Assembly: GCA_017940955.1 (NCBI GenBank)
Contig: JAGAXP010000053.1
Location: 1 to 6,600, forward strand
Source of the DNA: Oribacterium sp.
GTDB taxonomy: Bacteria > Bacillota_A > Clostridia > Lachnospirales > Lachnospiraceae
DNA: 6,600 nt
Direction: 5' to 3'
Part shown: positions 1 to 4,887 of the stretch, one piece after another
Numbering within the stretch: position 1 is the first letter of the stretch
Layout of the letters: each line of letters begins with the position of its first letter
The notes under the pieces: generated by a model
The model's database searches: none
What the model was told of the DNA's origin: nothing
The model's input: only the letters and a program-made list of their open reading frames with translations
Made by a program: the position numbers and the translations under genes

Positions 1-33
1 CCACTAACTCCGTCCCCATGGTCCACCGGCTGA
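1..33 (-). repeat. Dispersed repeat copy, left end (inverted partner of the right-end copy)
   Basis: Positions 10-33, read on the minus strand, match positions 6577-6600 on the plus strand over 24 nt with one mismatch (GGTGGACC here, GGTAGACC there). The core contains the palindrome CCATGG followed by GGGACGG. The minus-strand sequence goes on through GAGTTAGTGG to the window edge, so the element probably extends further left. It begins only four bases after the stop codon of the DUF4317 gene, so it sits in that gene's 3' untranslated region. Similar GGGGACGG repeats are common dispersed elements in Clostridia, sometimes linked to REP-associated tyrosine transposases; that link is inference from memory and no transposase is present here. 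Confidence 0.7.
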
Positions 34-37
34 TGTA

Positions 38-1195
38 TTACATTTTCTCCGGCTTCAGGTTCTGACGTATCTTTATTCCGTTGACTTCTATGTCATCTGC
101 AATTGGAATCAGCAGGTACTCTCTTCCGTCGATGACACGGGTTTCCACAAGATCTGCACTCTCAGACTTTATGTCCAGCTTCATGGTAAGTGACTTCACC
201 ACCAGGTGCTTCTGATCCTGTATATTCTCTGCGACCAGCGGAGAATCGTCGTCCCCTACCGCTTCCTCGTAGATTCTTTCAAACTGGTGAAGCTGCTCCT
301 CACTTGCTCCGTTGGAAGCAAGGAGTCTTTTGATCTCGCCTTTTCCGAGCTCCACATGATCGTCCGAATCCTTATCATTCTGATTCTCACGGATCATCTC
401 GTTGACCTCTTCGGAAATGCTCCTTACTGTCTCAAAGGTGCAGTCCCCGGAAAGAGTTGTCTCAATGATCTCCCTGAAAACATGCTGCTGATCCTTCTCG
501 GTTCTGCTGAGTTCTGTTCCCAAAATGTCCAGCACTATCTCTTCATGTCTTTCCTCGGGATGTCTTGTGTAATAAAGGGAATTGTGAATGTCCATATTCC
601 GGAAATTGAAGGCCGGGAACAGGAATGCCGATTCCGGATTCTTCACGCCCCAGTCATTGGTGCGGCTCATAAAGGTTTGAGCCGCGGCATCGTAGCAAAG
701 TCCCTCTCTCAGAAGCTCCACCGGACAGATGGAACAAAGTATAAAGCTGTATACATACTCGCTTGCATCATCAAGAATTGTCTGGTCCTTCAGCTTCAGG
801 GGGATGTCGTAAACTCCGTGGCTCAGTATGATAAGGTACTTTCCGGGATAACTGTAGGTCCCGATGATCTTGTCAAAAAACTCCTCCACCAGAGCATCAT
901 CCTTAAGCTCCGACTTCTTGAGACGATACAAAAATTCCTGGTGTCCCCCGGGCATCTCTTCTGCTGCAGGAAACTCCACATTGAAAAGATTGCGGCCGAA
1001 CTTGCCGGACATGGAGCGCCTGAAAATCTCGCAATATTTGGATCTCTCAGCATCCTCCAGCTGCAGAAACATGTCATGGAAGGCAGAAATCTTTTCTTTC
1101 TCTTCGTTGACATAACATGCCCTCATACGGTCTATGCGGCAATCGTTTTTATTGAAACACTTTGACTTAATTTCGCTTACTGACTTCTTGTCCAT
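38..1195 (-). CDS. DUF4317 family protein
   Basis: A 385-residue cytosolic protein with no signal peptide or membrane segment. It is recognised as DUF4317, a family of unknown function widespread in Lachnospiraceae and relatives, by three blocks: KYLIILSHGVYD (about 119-130), CSICPVEL (154-161) and the FLFPAFN...DIHNSLYYT stretch (191-210). Length fits the family. The N-terminal third is charged and partly helical; residues 260-320 are highly acidic and probably a flexible linker before a C-terminal beta-rich segment (about 330-375). The start is set by GGAG at 1201-1204, five bases before the ATG. The gene follows the pseudouridine synthase on the same strand at about 113 nt, with a small possible ORF between, so co-transcription is likely. 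I know of no established biochemical activity, and the neighbour gives only a weak hint towards translation or stress physiology. Confidence 0.9.
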   Translation of the reverse strand: MDKKSVSEIKSKCFNKNDCRIDRMRACYVNEEKEKISAFHDMFLQLEDAERSKYCEIFRRSMSGKFGRNLFNVEFPAAEEMPGGHQEFLYRLKKSELKDDALVEEFFDKIIGTYSYPGKYLIILSHGVYDIPLKLKDQTILDDASEYVYSFILCSICPVELLREGLCYDAAAQTFMSRTNDWGVKNPESAFLFPAFNFRNMDIHNSLYYTRHPEERHEEIVLDILGTELSRTEKDQQHVFREIIETTLSGDCTFETVRSISEEVNEMIRENQNDKDSDDHVELGKGEIKRLLASNGASEEQLHQFERIYEEAVGDDDSPLVAENIQDQKHLVVKSLTMKLDIKSESADLVETRVIDGREYLLIPIADDIEVNGIKIRQNLKPEKM

Positions 1196-1309
1196 TTATT
1201 CTCCATTTCGTATAAATCCATTTTCACTTGTCAATGTTTCCGCCGGAAACTGACAAAAGCCATACTCCTTCACCATTCGCAGATAATGACATATAACCCC
1301 GGCAGGCAT
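1196..1309 (-). CDS. Possible 37-aa small ORF between rsuA and the DUF4317 gene
   Basis: An open frame starts at an ATG (1309-1307) overlapping the rsuA stop as TGATG and ends with TAA at 1198-1196, immediately before the DUF4317 ATG at 1195, in the same frame. It would encode 37 residues beginning MPAGVICHYLRMVKEYGF and ending NGFIRNGE. A GGTGA motif within the last rsuA codons lies six bases before the ATG and could act as a ribosome binding site through translational coupling. Against it: 37 open codons are not improbable by chance, the composition has no clear domain, and a 29-nt inverted repeat (1228-1256) lies inside. It may instead be a plain spacer. If real, it could pass ribosomes from rsuA to the DUF4317 gene. 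Confidence 0.35.
   Translation of the reverse strand: MPAGVICHYLRMVKEYGFCQFPAETLTSENGFIRNGE
1228..1256 (-). other. Intercistronic hairpin without a T tract
   Basis: An inverted repeat with arms TTGTCAGTTTCC and GGAAAC-AT-TGACAA (minus strand), a three-base loop GGC and a two-base bulge, giving a 12-bp stem. No run of T follows on either strand, so it is not a classical intrinsic terminator. In an rsuA-DUF4317 transcript it would stand about 25 nt upstream of the DUF4317 ribosome binding site and could affect mRNA stability or expression ratio; this role is inference. Confidence 0.5.
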
Positions 1310-2175
1310 CAAAGCTCACCGGAACAGTCATCTTTTAATGTCTGAATCTCCTCTTCCGTCAAACTCCTGTACTCTCCTGGGGCCAGACTTTCATCCAGTT
1401 CAATGCTTCCCATGGACATCCTCTTGAGATATAATACATCCTTCCCACCGGGTAATGCTCTGATCATTTTCTTGATCTGGTGGAACTTGCCTTCCTGTAT
1501 AGTTACTTTGATTTCAGAGCATAATGTCTCTGCATTAACATCGGCAGCTTCCTCTGCGCCTTTAAAATCAGCTCCGGACAAACGCACTCTCTCGAACCTT
1601 TCCGGATCCACAGTGAGCTGAAGCTTATCTGCAAGCTCCTTTACTGTCTTTCCGGTACTAAGGATCTCAAGTCCCGCAGGCATTGCCGTCAGATGCTCGT
1701 CGAAGCGGATGCCTTTTTTGAAAATCTCTCTATCCTCCTCACTAACCTCTCCGGAAACCACCGCATAGTATACCTTATCTATGTGGTGCTTAGGTGCCAG
1801 AAGTCTGTGGGCAAGCTGCCCGTCATTTGTAATGATCAGGAGACCCTCTGTATCCTTGTCGAGACGTCCTACCGGGAAAAGATCCTTCCGCGCCTGACCT
1901 CCAAATTCATCACCTCTTATGAGATCCACCACTGTGGTCTGACGCTTGTCCTCACTTGCCGAAATGACTCCGGCAGGCTTATTCAGCATATAATACTGGT
2001 ACTTTTCATACCTTATTTCTTCGTCAAAACAGGTTATGACCGCTCCCTCCGGTACTTCAAAGCCCGCTTCGCGAATCACCTCTCCGTCCACTGTTACTTT
2101 ACACTTTCTTATTGCCTTTTTTATATCGCTTCTGCTGCCGACACCCATATCGGCAAGATACTTGTCTAAACGCAT
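1309..2175 (-). CDS. rsuA: 16S rRNA pseudouridine synthase, RsuA/RluB/E/F family
   Basis: Converts a uridine of rRNA to pseudouridine; the RsuA branch acts on 16S U516. From the ATG at 2175 the protein has 288 residues. An N-terminal S4 RNA-binding domain (about 1-50, MRLDKYLADMGVGSRSD) is followed by the catalytic domain with LNKPAGV (64-70), GRLDKDTEGLL (103-113, catalytic Asp106), the KHHIDKVYYAVV block (129-140) and EGKFHQIKKM (228-237). The PKHHIDK context favours RsuA over RluB, but target specificity is inferred. It is longer than the roughly 230-residue E. coli RsuA because of an acidic insertion at about 171-222. The upstream in-frame ATG at 2235 is rejected because it lies inside a transcription terminator; the chosen ATG has GAGAG six bases upstream and starts directly at the S4 domain. 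Probably co-transcribed with the DUF4317 gene. Confidence 0.92.
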   Translation of the reverse strand: MRLDKYLADMGVGSRSDIKKAIRKCKVTVDGEVIREAGFEVPEGAVITCFDEEIRYEKYQYYMLNKPAGVISASEDKRQTTVVDLIRGDEFGGQARKDLFPVGRLDKDTEGLLIITNDGQLAHRLLAPKHHIDKVYYAVVSGEVSEEDREIFKKGIRFDEHLTAMPAGLEILSTGKTVKELADKLQLTVDPERFERVRLSGADFKGAEEAADVNAETLCSEIKVTIQEGKFHQIKKMIRALPGGKDVLYLKRMSMGSIELDESLAPGEYRSLTEEEIQTLKDDCSGEL

Positions 2176-2180
2176 AAATT

Positions 2181-2199
2181 TCTCTCTTTTAATGTTTAA
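2181..2199 (-). promoter_or_regulatory. RBS and weak extended -10 for rsuA
   Basis: GAGAG at 2186-2182 lies six bases before the ATG at 2175 and decides the start. Just upstream, TG-A-TATTAA (about 2204-2196) resembles an extended -10 element, and any -35 would have to lie within the preceding terminator hairpin. The predicted transcription start would be barely upstream of the RBS, so rsuA may instead depend on readthrough of the terminator. The RBS is credible; the promoter is a guess. Confidence 0.35.
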
Positions 2200-2205
2200 T
2201 ATCAG

Positions 2206-2238
2206 AAAAATACTCCCAACCGAAGTTGAGAGCATTTT
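2206..2238 (-). terminator. Intrinsic terminator with UUCG loop, after the two small genes
   Basis: On the minus strand the arms CTCTCAAC and GTTGGGAG pair (one G-U) around a stable TTCG tetraloop at 2221-2224. The stem is lengthened by an A/T-rich base, and the T tract at 2206-2210 follows at once. It starts nine bases after the stop codon of the 74-aa gene. On the plus strand the stem has a C-A mismatch, so it works mainly for leftward transcription. The longest open frame of rsuA begins inside this hairpin, which argues against that start. Confidence 0.88.
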
Positions 2239-2247
2239 AGTTATCCT

Positions 2248-2472
2248 TTAGCCGGCACTCTGCATTTTTTTAGTGGCGCTGTAATTATGAAAATCCGGTT
2301 GTTTCATAATAAAAGCAATTACATCGCTGGAAGTTAAATCACTTTTACCACTCATATAATCCTTTAGAATTTCTATGTGAGAAGGATCTTTCTTAGCATA
2401 ATTTATTGTACCGAAAATGAAGTCATCATATGCGTCTGATATGTTACTTAACAGCTTTATTAGTTCTTTCAT
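2248..2472 (-). CDS. Hypothetical small protein (74 aa), second gene of a small operon
   Basis: I do not recognise this protein. It has 74 residues, begins MKELIKLLSNISDAYDDFI and is mainly charged and amphipathic, consistent with a small helical cytosolic protein; there is no signal peptide, membrane segment or Cys/His metal motif. A segment near residues 44-60 (DLTSSDVIAFIMKQPDF) looks like two short helices. The start is supported by AAAGGAG ending eight bases before the ATG, and this ribosome binding site directly abuts the stop codon of the 78-aa gene 14 nt upstream, so the two genes should be translated from one mRNA. A strong terminator follows. The region is visibly richer in A+T than its neighbours, which may point to separate ancestry. 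A toxin-antitoxin or immunity pair is possible but has no motif support. Confidence 0.75.
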   Translation of the reverse strand: MKELIKLLSNISDAYDDFIFGTINYAKKDPSHIEILKDYMSGKSDLTSSDVIAFIMKQPDFHNYSATKKMQSAG

Positions 2473-2486
2473 ATGCCAAACTCCTT

Positions 2487-2723
2487 TTAATCATAATATT
2501 TTTCAACAATATTGTAGTCTCCGTATCCTCGGTTTTCCACGAAATAGATACAGCAATTCCTGTCTAAGTCTTTCGTTCTATGCATAATAAACTCTTTACC
2601 TTTATATTTTCCATAGTTCGTACTAATTTCATGACAAACTTTTGCTATCTCTGCATTTTCCAGCTTAAGACTCGGAAATAAATATGGTACTCCGTTCATG
2701 TCGCATCTAAATATTTCTTTCAT
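2487..2723 (-). CDS. Hypothetical small protein (78 aa), first gene of a small operon
   Basis: I do not recognise this protein. It has 78 residues, begins MKEIFRCDMNGVPYLFPSLK, and is rich in aromatic residues (many Tyr and Phe) and in beta-forming stretches near the C-terminus (CCIYFVENRGYGDYNIVEKYY). Four cysteines (Cys7, Cys30, and a Cys-Cys pair near residue 57) are spaced irregularly, so a zinc site is not evident. There is no signal peptide or membrane segment. GGAGAAAG at 2734-2727 is a good ribosome binding site before the ATG at 2723, and the same bases can pair with the leader upstream (see the leader entry), suggesting translational control. The stop codon abuts the ribosome binding site of the 74-aa gene. 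Composition is visibly A+T-rich. Probably a real gene because start signal, spacing and shared terminator agree. Confidence 0.75.
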   Translation of the reverse strand: MKEIFRCDMNGVPYLFPSLKLENAEIAKVCHEISTNYGKYKGKEFIMHRTKDLDRNCCIYFVENRGYGDYNIVEKYYD

Positions 2724-2726
2724 ATT

Positions 2727-2774
2727 CTTTCTCCATAAATTATTAAATAGAGAAAGCCCTAAAGGACTCCCTCT
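2727..2774 (-). promoter_or_regulatory. Leader with mutually exclusive hairpins, one masking the ribosome binding site
   Basis: Two minus-strand helices share the same bases. Helix A pairs AGAGGGAGTCC (2774-2764) with GGGCTTTCTCT (2759-2749) around a TTTA loop: 11 bp with three G-U. Helix B pairs CTTTCTCTAT (2756-2747) with ATGGAGAAAG (2736-2727) across a 10-nt A/T loop: 10 bp with one G-U. Helix B buries the whole ribosome binding site of the 78-aa gene; forming helix A releases it. The pairing is directly visible; its use as a switch, and any ligand or trans factor, is inference. It matches no riboswitch class that I recognise. Confidence 0.5.
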
Positions 2775-2789
2775 GTATACCCGTCAGGA

Positions 2790-2808
2790 ATCCTTATTAG
2801 TAAAGGAT
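2790..2808. promoter_or_regulatory. Inverted repeat at the predicted transcription start
   Basis: ATCCTT and AAGGAT form a 6-bp inverted repeat separated by seven bases. It spans the start site predicted from the extended -10 at 2809-2817, a usual place for a repressor operator. Its downstream arm could also pair with TCCTT in helix A of the leader. Short enough to occur by chance. Confidence 0.25.
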
Positions 2809-2817
2809 ATTGTATCA
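2809..2817 (-). promoter_or_regulatory. Extended -10 promoter candidate for the two small genes
   Basis: TG-A-TACAAT on the minus strand (2817-2809) matches an extended -10 element with five of six bases of TATAAT. No good -35 is visible, which an extended -10 can tolerate. Transcription would begin near 2802 and give a leader of about 79 nt holding the competing hairpins. Confidence 0.45.
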
Positions 2818-2878
2818 TGCTTGGGGTAATATTGCTATAAATCGCTTTTCTGTTTACCGTGTTTCTTTAGACCCGGAA

Positions 2879-2887
2879 ATCATATCA
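2879..2887 (-). promoter_or_regulatory. Second extended -10 promoter candidate, next to the palindrome
   Basis: TG-A-TATGAT on the minus strand (2887-2879) is another extended -10 with five of six consensus bases. The 24-nt palindrome at 2905-2928 lies just upstream, around the -35 region and beyond relative to a start near 2872. A transcript from here would carry about 150 nt before the 78-aa gene. Confidence 0.35.
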
Positions 2888-2904
2888 CAGCATTAGAATA
2901 ATTC

Positions 2905-2928
2905 ATATTGTCTGAATTCAGACTATAT
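2905..2928. promoter_or_regulatory. 24-nt imperfect palindrome, operator-like
   Basis: A perfect 14-nt palindrome GTCTGAATTCAGAC (2910-2923) is flanked by one mismatch and then ATAT on each side, so 11 of 12 half-site positions match. No loop is left at the centre and no T tract follows, so DNA recognition by a dimeric regulator is likelier than an RNA hairpin. It lies between the oligoendopeptidase terminator and the promoter candidates of the small operon. Its regulator is unknown; no regulator gene is in the window. Confidence 0.5.
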
Positions 2929-2936
2929 CGCGAATT

Positions 2937-2968
2937 AAAAAAGACCCTGCTCATTTTCGCAGAGTCTT
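2937..2968 (-). terminator. Intrinsic terminator of the oligoendopeptidase gene
   Basis: On the minus strand AAGACTCTGC (2968-2959) pairs with GCAGGGTCTT (2950-2941), 10 bp with one G-U, around an eight-base loop. A run of six T (2942-2937) overlaps the end of the stem. It lies about 42 nt after the stop codon at 3011. On the plus strand the G-U becomes an A-C mismatch and the T tract is poor, so it serves leftward transcription. Confidence 0.88.
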
Positions 2969-3010
2969 GTTTGGACTGATTTAATCTTATTTTTTCTAAT
3001 ACCGTTAAAC

Positions 3011-4681
3011 TCAAAATCTCTCATCCAGCTTCTTAACGATATATTTCAAGCAACCGTCCTCGAAGACGTTGTCCAGTCCGGCTTTTTTCATGAGCTCGTT
3101 GTAGAAATCCGAAGCTGAGAGCTTGCAGAGCTTAAGGTAGCTTTCCCAGGCCTCTCGGTAGTCCCTGTCCATGCGGACCTTGTACTGGAGGGCATTGGCT
3201 CCGGCGATGCAGTAGTCGATGTAATAGAGCGGGCTGTCGTAGATGTGGTGCTGACGCTGCCAGTAGCCGCCGTGCTCAAAGTAAGCATTACCCGTGTAAT
3301 CAAGGTGCGGCTTGTACTGACGCTCCAGCTCTCTCCAGACCTCGTTTCTGGCCTTGGGTGTGAGTCCCGGGTCGCTGTAAATGATATCCTGGAATTCATC
3401 CACCATGGTTCCGTACGGAATAAACATAACCGCATCCATAAAATGCATCTTTATATAGTCATCGGAACGGTTTCCGAAAATGAGCGGCATCCAGGGCTCA
3501 GTGAAAAATTCCATGGACATGGAATGAGTCTCAGCGATTTCCATGGTGATGTCATTGTGCTCGATGATTGGGTCATCAGCGGTAATGTATCCCTGGAAGG
3601 CATGTCCGCACTCGTGGGTGATTACATCCGCGTCTCCTGAGGTTCCATTGAAGTTGGCAAATACAAAAGGCGCATGATAGTCAGGAAGCATGGTCATATA
3701 GCCGCCGGTCTTTTTATTCTTTCTTCCCAGAACATCGAAAAGCTCCGAGTCGCACATGAAATTAATGAATCTTCCGGTCTCAGGTGAAAGATCATTGTAC
3801 ATCTTCTGACCTGCCGCAAGTATCTGCTCCGGAGTACCCACGGGTGCAGGATTTCCGTTTGTAAAGTAAACACCTTCATCAATGTAGCTAAGCTTATTAA
3901 GTCCCAGCTGACGTCTTCTCAGATCATGAAGCTTTTCCGCAAAAGGAACAAAATCCCTCTTTACCTGCTTCCGGAACTCCTGAATGTCGGAGCGCCCAAA
4001 ACTGTTTCTGTTCATGCGGGCGTAACCTAAAGGAAGATAATACTCATGCCCCATAAGCTCACCCTGCTTTGTTCTGTTCTTCACGAGCTTATCATAGAAG
4101 TCATCCAGCTCTTCCTGATGAGCCTCAAAGAATGCGCTGAACTTTTCCCAGGCTTCCTTTCTAATGCTTCTGTCCTTATGGTTGAGATACGGGCTCATGA
4201 GGCTCAGGTTCAGCTCTTCCCCATTCCATTCAATTCTTGCACTTGCGAGAAGCTTGTTGTATTCTGTCTGAAGCTTGTTTTCCTCCTGCATGAGGGGGAT
4301 GAGCTTGTCATCAACCGCCTTCATGGCAAGTTCAATGTTTTTGAACGCCACCTTTCCGATCTTCTCCTCAAGATATGGTCTGAAAGGGGAGTTAAAAAGC
4401 TTCTTACGATAGGAAACCACCAGGTTCTGGAATATGGGCATGTTCTCATCAAAGTATTCCTGCTCTCCCAGAAGCTTTTCATCGGACATATTGATATCCG
4501 AACGGATCATGGCAATCTGCGACTCCGTCATCACATGATTGTACAGGAGATAGAATTCCTGATGTATCCTGAACTGTTCCTCGCCGCTTTCGGCTTTTTC
4601 CAGTCTGTCCTCAAGTTCCTTGAAATCCTGTGTAAGTTTTTTGAAATCTATGCGCTCATAGGGCATCTCTGAAAATTTCAT
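3011..4681 (-). CDS. M3 family oligoendopeptidase (PepF-like)
   Basis: A cytosolic zinc metallopeptidase of MEROPS family M3 that cleaves short peptides, probably in peptide turnover after uptake or proteolysis. It has 556 residues, normal for the M3 oligoendopeptidase subgroup of Firmicutes. The N-terminal helical region (about 1-200) precedes the catalytic domain with HECGH at 356-360 (zinc ligands His356 and His360, general base Glu357), followed by AFQ. The downstream EIAETHSMSMEFF block (381-393) supplies the third zinc ligand, most likely Glu384. The HHIYDSPLYYIDYCIA segment (478-493) holds the conserved His/Tyr residues near the substrate. There is no signal peptide. GAGGAG lies eight bases before the ATG at 4681. 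It is a single-gene unit between a hairpin with a T tract upstream and a terminator downstream. Exact substrate range cannot be read from sequence. Confidence 0.95.
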   Translation of the reverse strand: MKFSEMPYERIDFKKLTQDFKELEDRLEKAESGEEQFRIHQEFYLLYNHVMTESQIAMIRSDINMSDEKLLGEQEYFDENMPIFQNLVVSYRKKLFNSPFRPYLEEKIGKVAFKNIELAMKAVDDKLIPLMQEENKLQTEYNKLLASARIEWNGEELNLSLMSPYLNHKDRSIRKEAWEKFSAFFEAHQEELDDFYDKLVKNRTKQGELMGHEYYLPLGYARMNRNSFGRSDIQEFRKQVKRDFVPFAEKLHDLRRRQLGLNKLSYIDEGVYFTNGNPAPVGTPEQILAAGQKMYNDLSPETGRFINFMCDSELFDVLGRKNKKTGGYMTMLPDYHAPFVFANFNGTSGDADVITHECGHAFQGYITADDPIIEHNDITMEIAETHSMSMEFFTEPWMPLIFGNRSDDYIKMHFMDAVMFIPYGTMVDEFQDIIYSDPGLTPKARNEVWRELERQYKPHLDYTGNAYFEHGGYWQRQHHIYDSPLYYIDYCIAGANALQYKVRMDRDYREAWESYLKLCKLSASDFYNELMKKAGLDNVFEDGCLKYIVKKLDERF

Positions 4682-4717
4682 TATAATGTCTCCTCATTTA
4701 ATGCTGTATACCAGGTC

Positions 4718-4745
4718 TTAATATCCATCATGGGATGCCTGCTAA
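4718..4745 (-). promoter_or_regulatory. Candidate promoter of the oligoendopeptidase gene
   Basis: TTAGCA (4745-4740) and TATTAA (4723-4718) on the minus strand are separated by 16 bases, each with four of six consensus bases. The predicted start, near 4711, leaves a leader of about 30 nt with the GAGGAG ribosome binding site, a sensible geometry. It is downstream of the long hairpin, as expected for a separate transcription unit. Confidence 0.4.
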
Positions 4746-4756
4746 CCGGCTCCCAT
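4730..4756. promoter_or_regulatory. Inverted repeat overlapping the candidate -35
   Basis: ATGGGAGCC and GGC-A-TCCCAT (minus strand) pair over 9 bp with one bulged base and an eight-base loop. The candidate -35 element sits mostly in the loop, so the repeat could be an operator or a hairpin. No T tract follows, so it is not a terminator. Confidence 0.35.
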
Positions 4757-4777
4757 ATTACCCATAATGTTTGTTGC

Positions 4778-4848
4778 AAAAATATGCCTCACCCTTTGAT
4801 GAATCTATCAGCCGATGAAGGCTCTGAGATTCGCCAAAGGACGAGGCA
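4778..4848 (-). terminator. Long 64-nt hairpin with T tract, after the deacetylase gene
   Basis: Two 29-nt arms (4785-4813 and 4820-4848) fold around a six-base loop. In minus-strand RNA the paired blocks are TGCCTC/GAGGCA, a tandem G-U, CCTTTG/CAAAGG, one G-U and one C-A mismatch, GAATCT/AGATTC, a 3x3 internal loop and AGCC/GGCT. TA and then five T (4782-4778) follow. On the plus strand the G-U pairs become mismatches, so the structure is better in leftward transcripts. It begins 40 nt after the deacetylase stop codon and probably ends that transcript, but the stem is much longer than a usual terminator. It could also be a small mobile fold-back element or a structured RNA. Confidence 0.65.
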
Positions 4849-4887
4849 AATGTATCATATTCTATTCAAGATGTTAAGAGGTTATCT

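Noticed and set aside
206..1165. 319-codon plus-strand open frame
   Set aside because: It lies wholly antisense to the DUF4317 gene, which shows family motifs and a good RBS. The antisense product has no recognisable domain and its length follows from the codon bias of the opposite strand.
1205..1234. TTGACA on the minus strand (1234-1229) as a promoter for the DUF4317 gene
   Set aside because: The only -10-like bases are 14 nt away or poor, and transcription would begin at or inside the ribosome binding site, leaving no leader.
2724..2934. T-box or other known riboswitch class ahead of the small operon
   Set aside because: I find no T-box AGGGTGGNACCGCG-like sequence or other class signature, and no terminator-antiterminator pair; the leader is too short for a T-box.
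4046..4672. 208-codon plus-strand open frame
   Set aside because: Antisense to the conserved N-terminal half of the oligoendopeptidase; leucine- and valine-rich composition is typical of a shadow of helical charged sequence.
4684..4731. 16-residue minus-strand ORF (MMDIKTWY...) whose stop overlaps the oligoendopeptidase start
   Set aside because: No convincing ribosome binding site, and its start would be upstream of the predicted transcription start. A leader peptide remains possible but unsupported.
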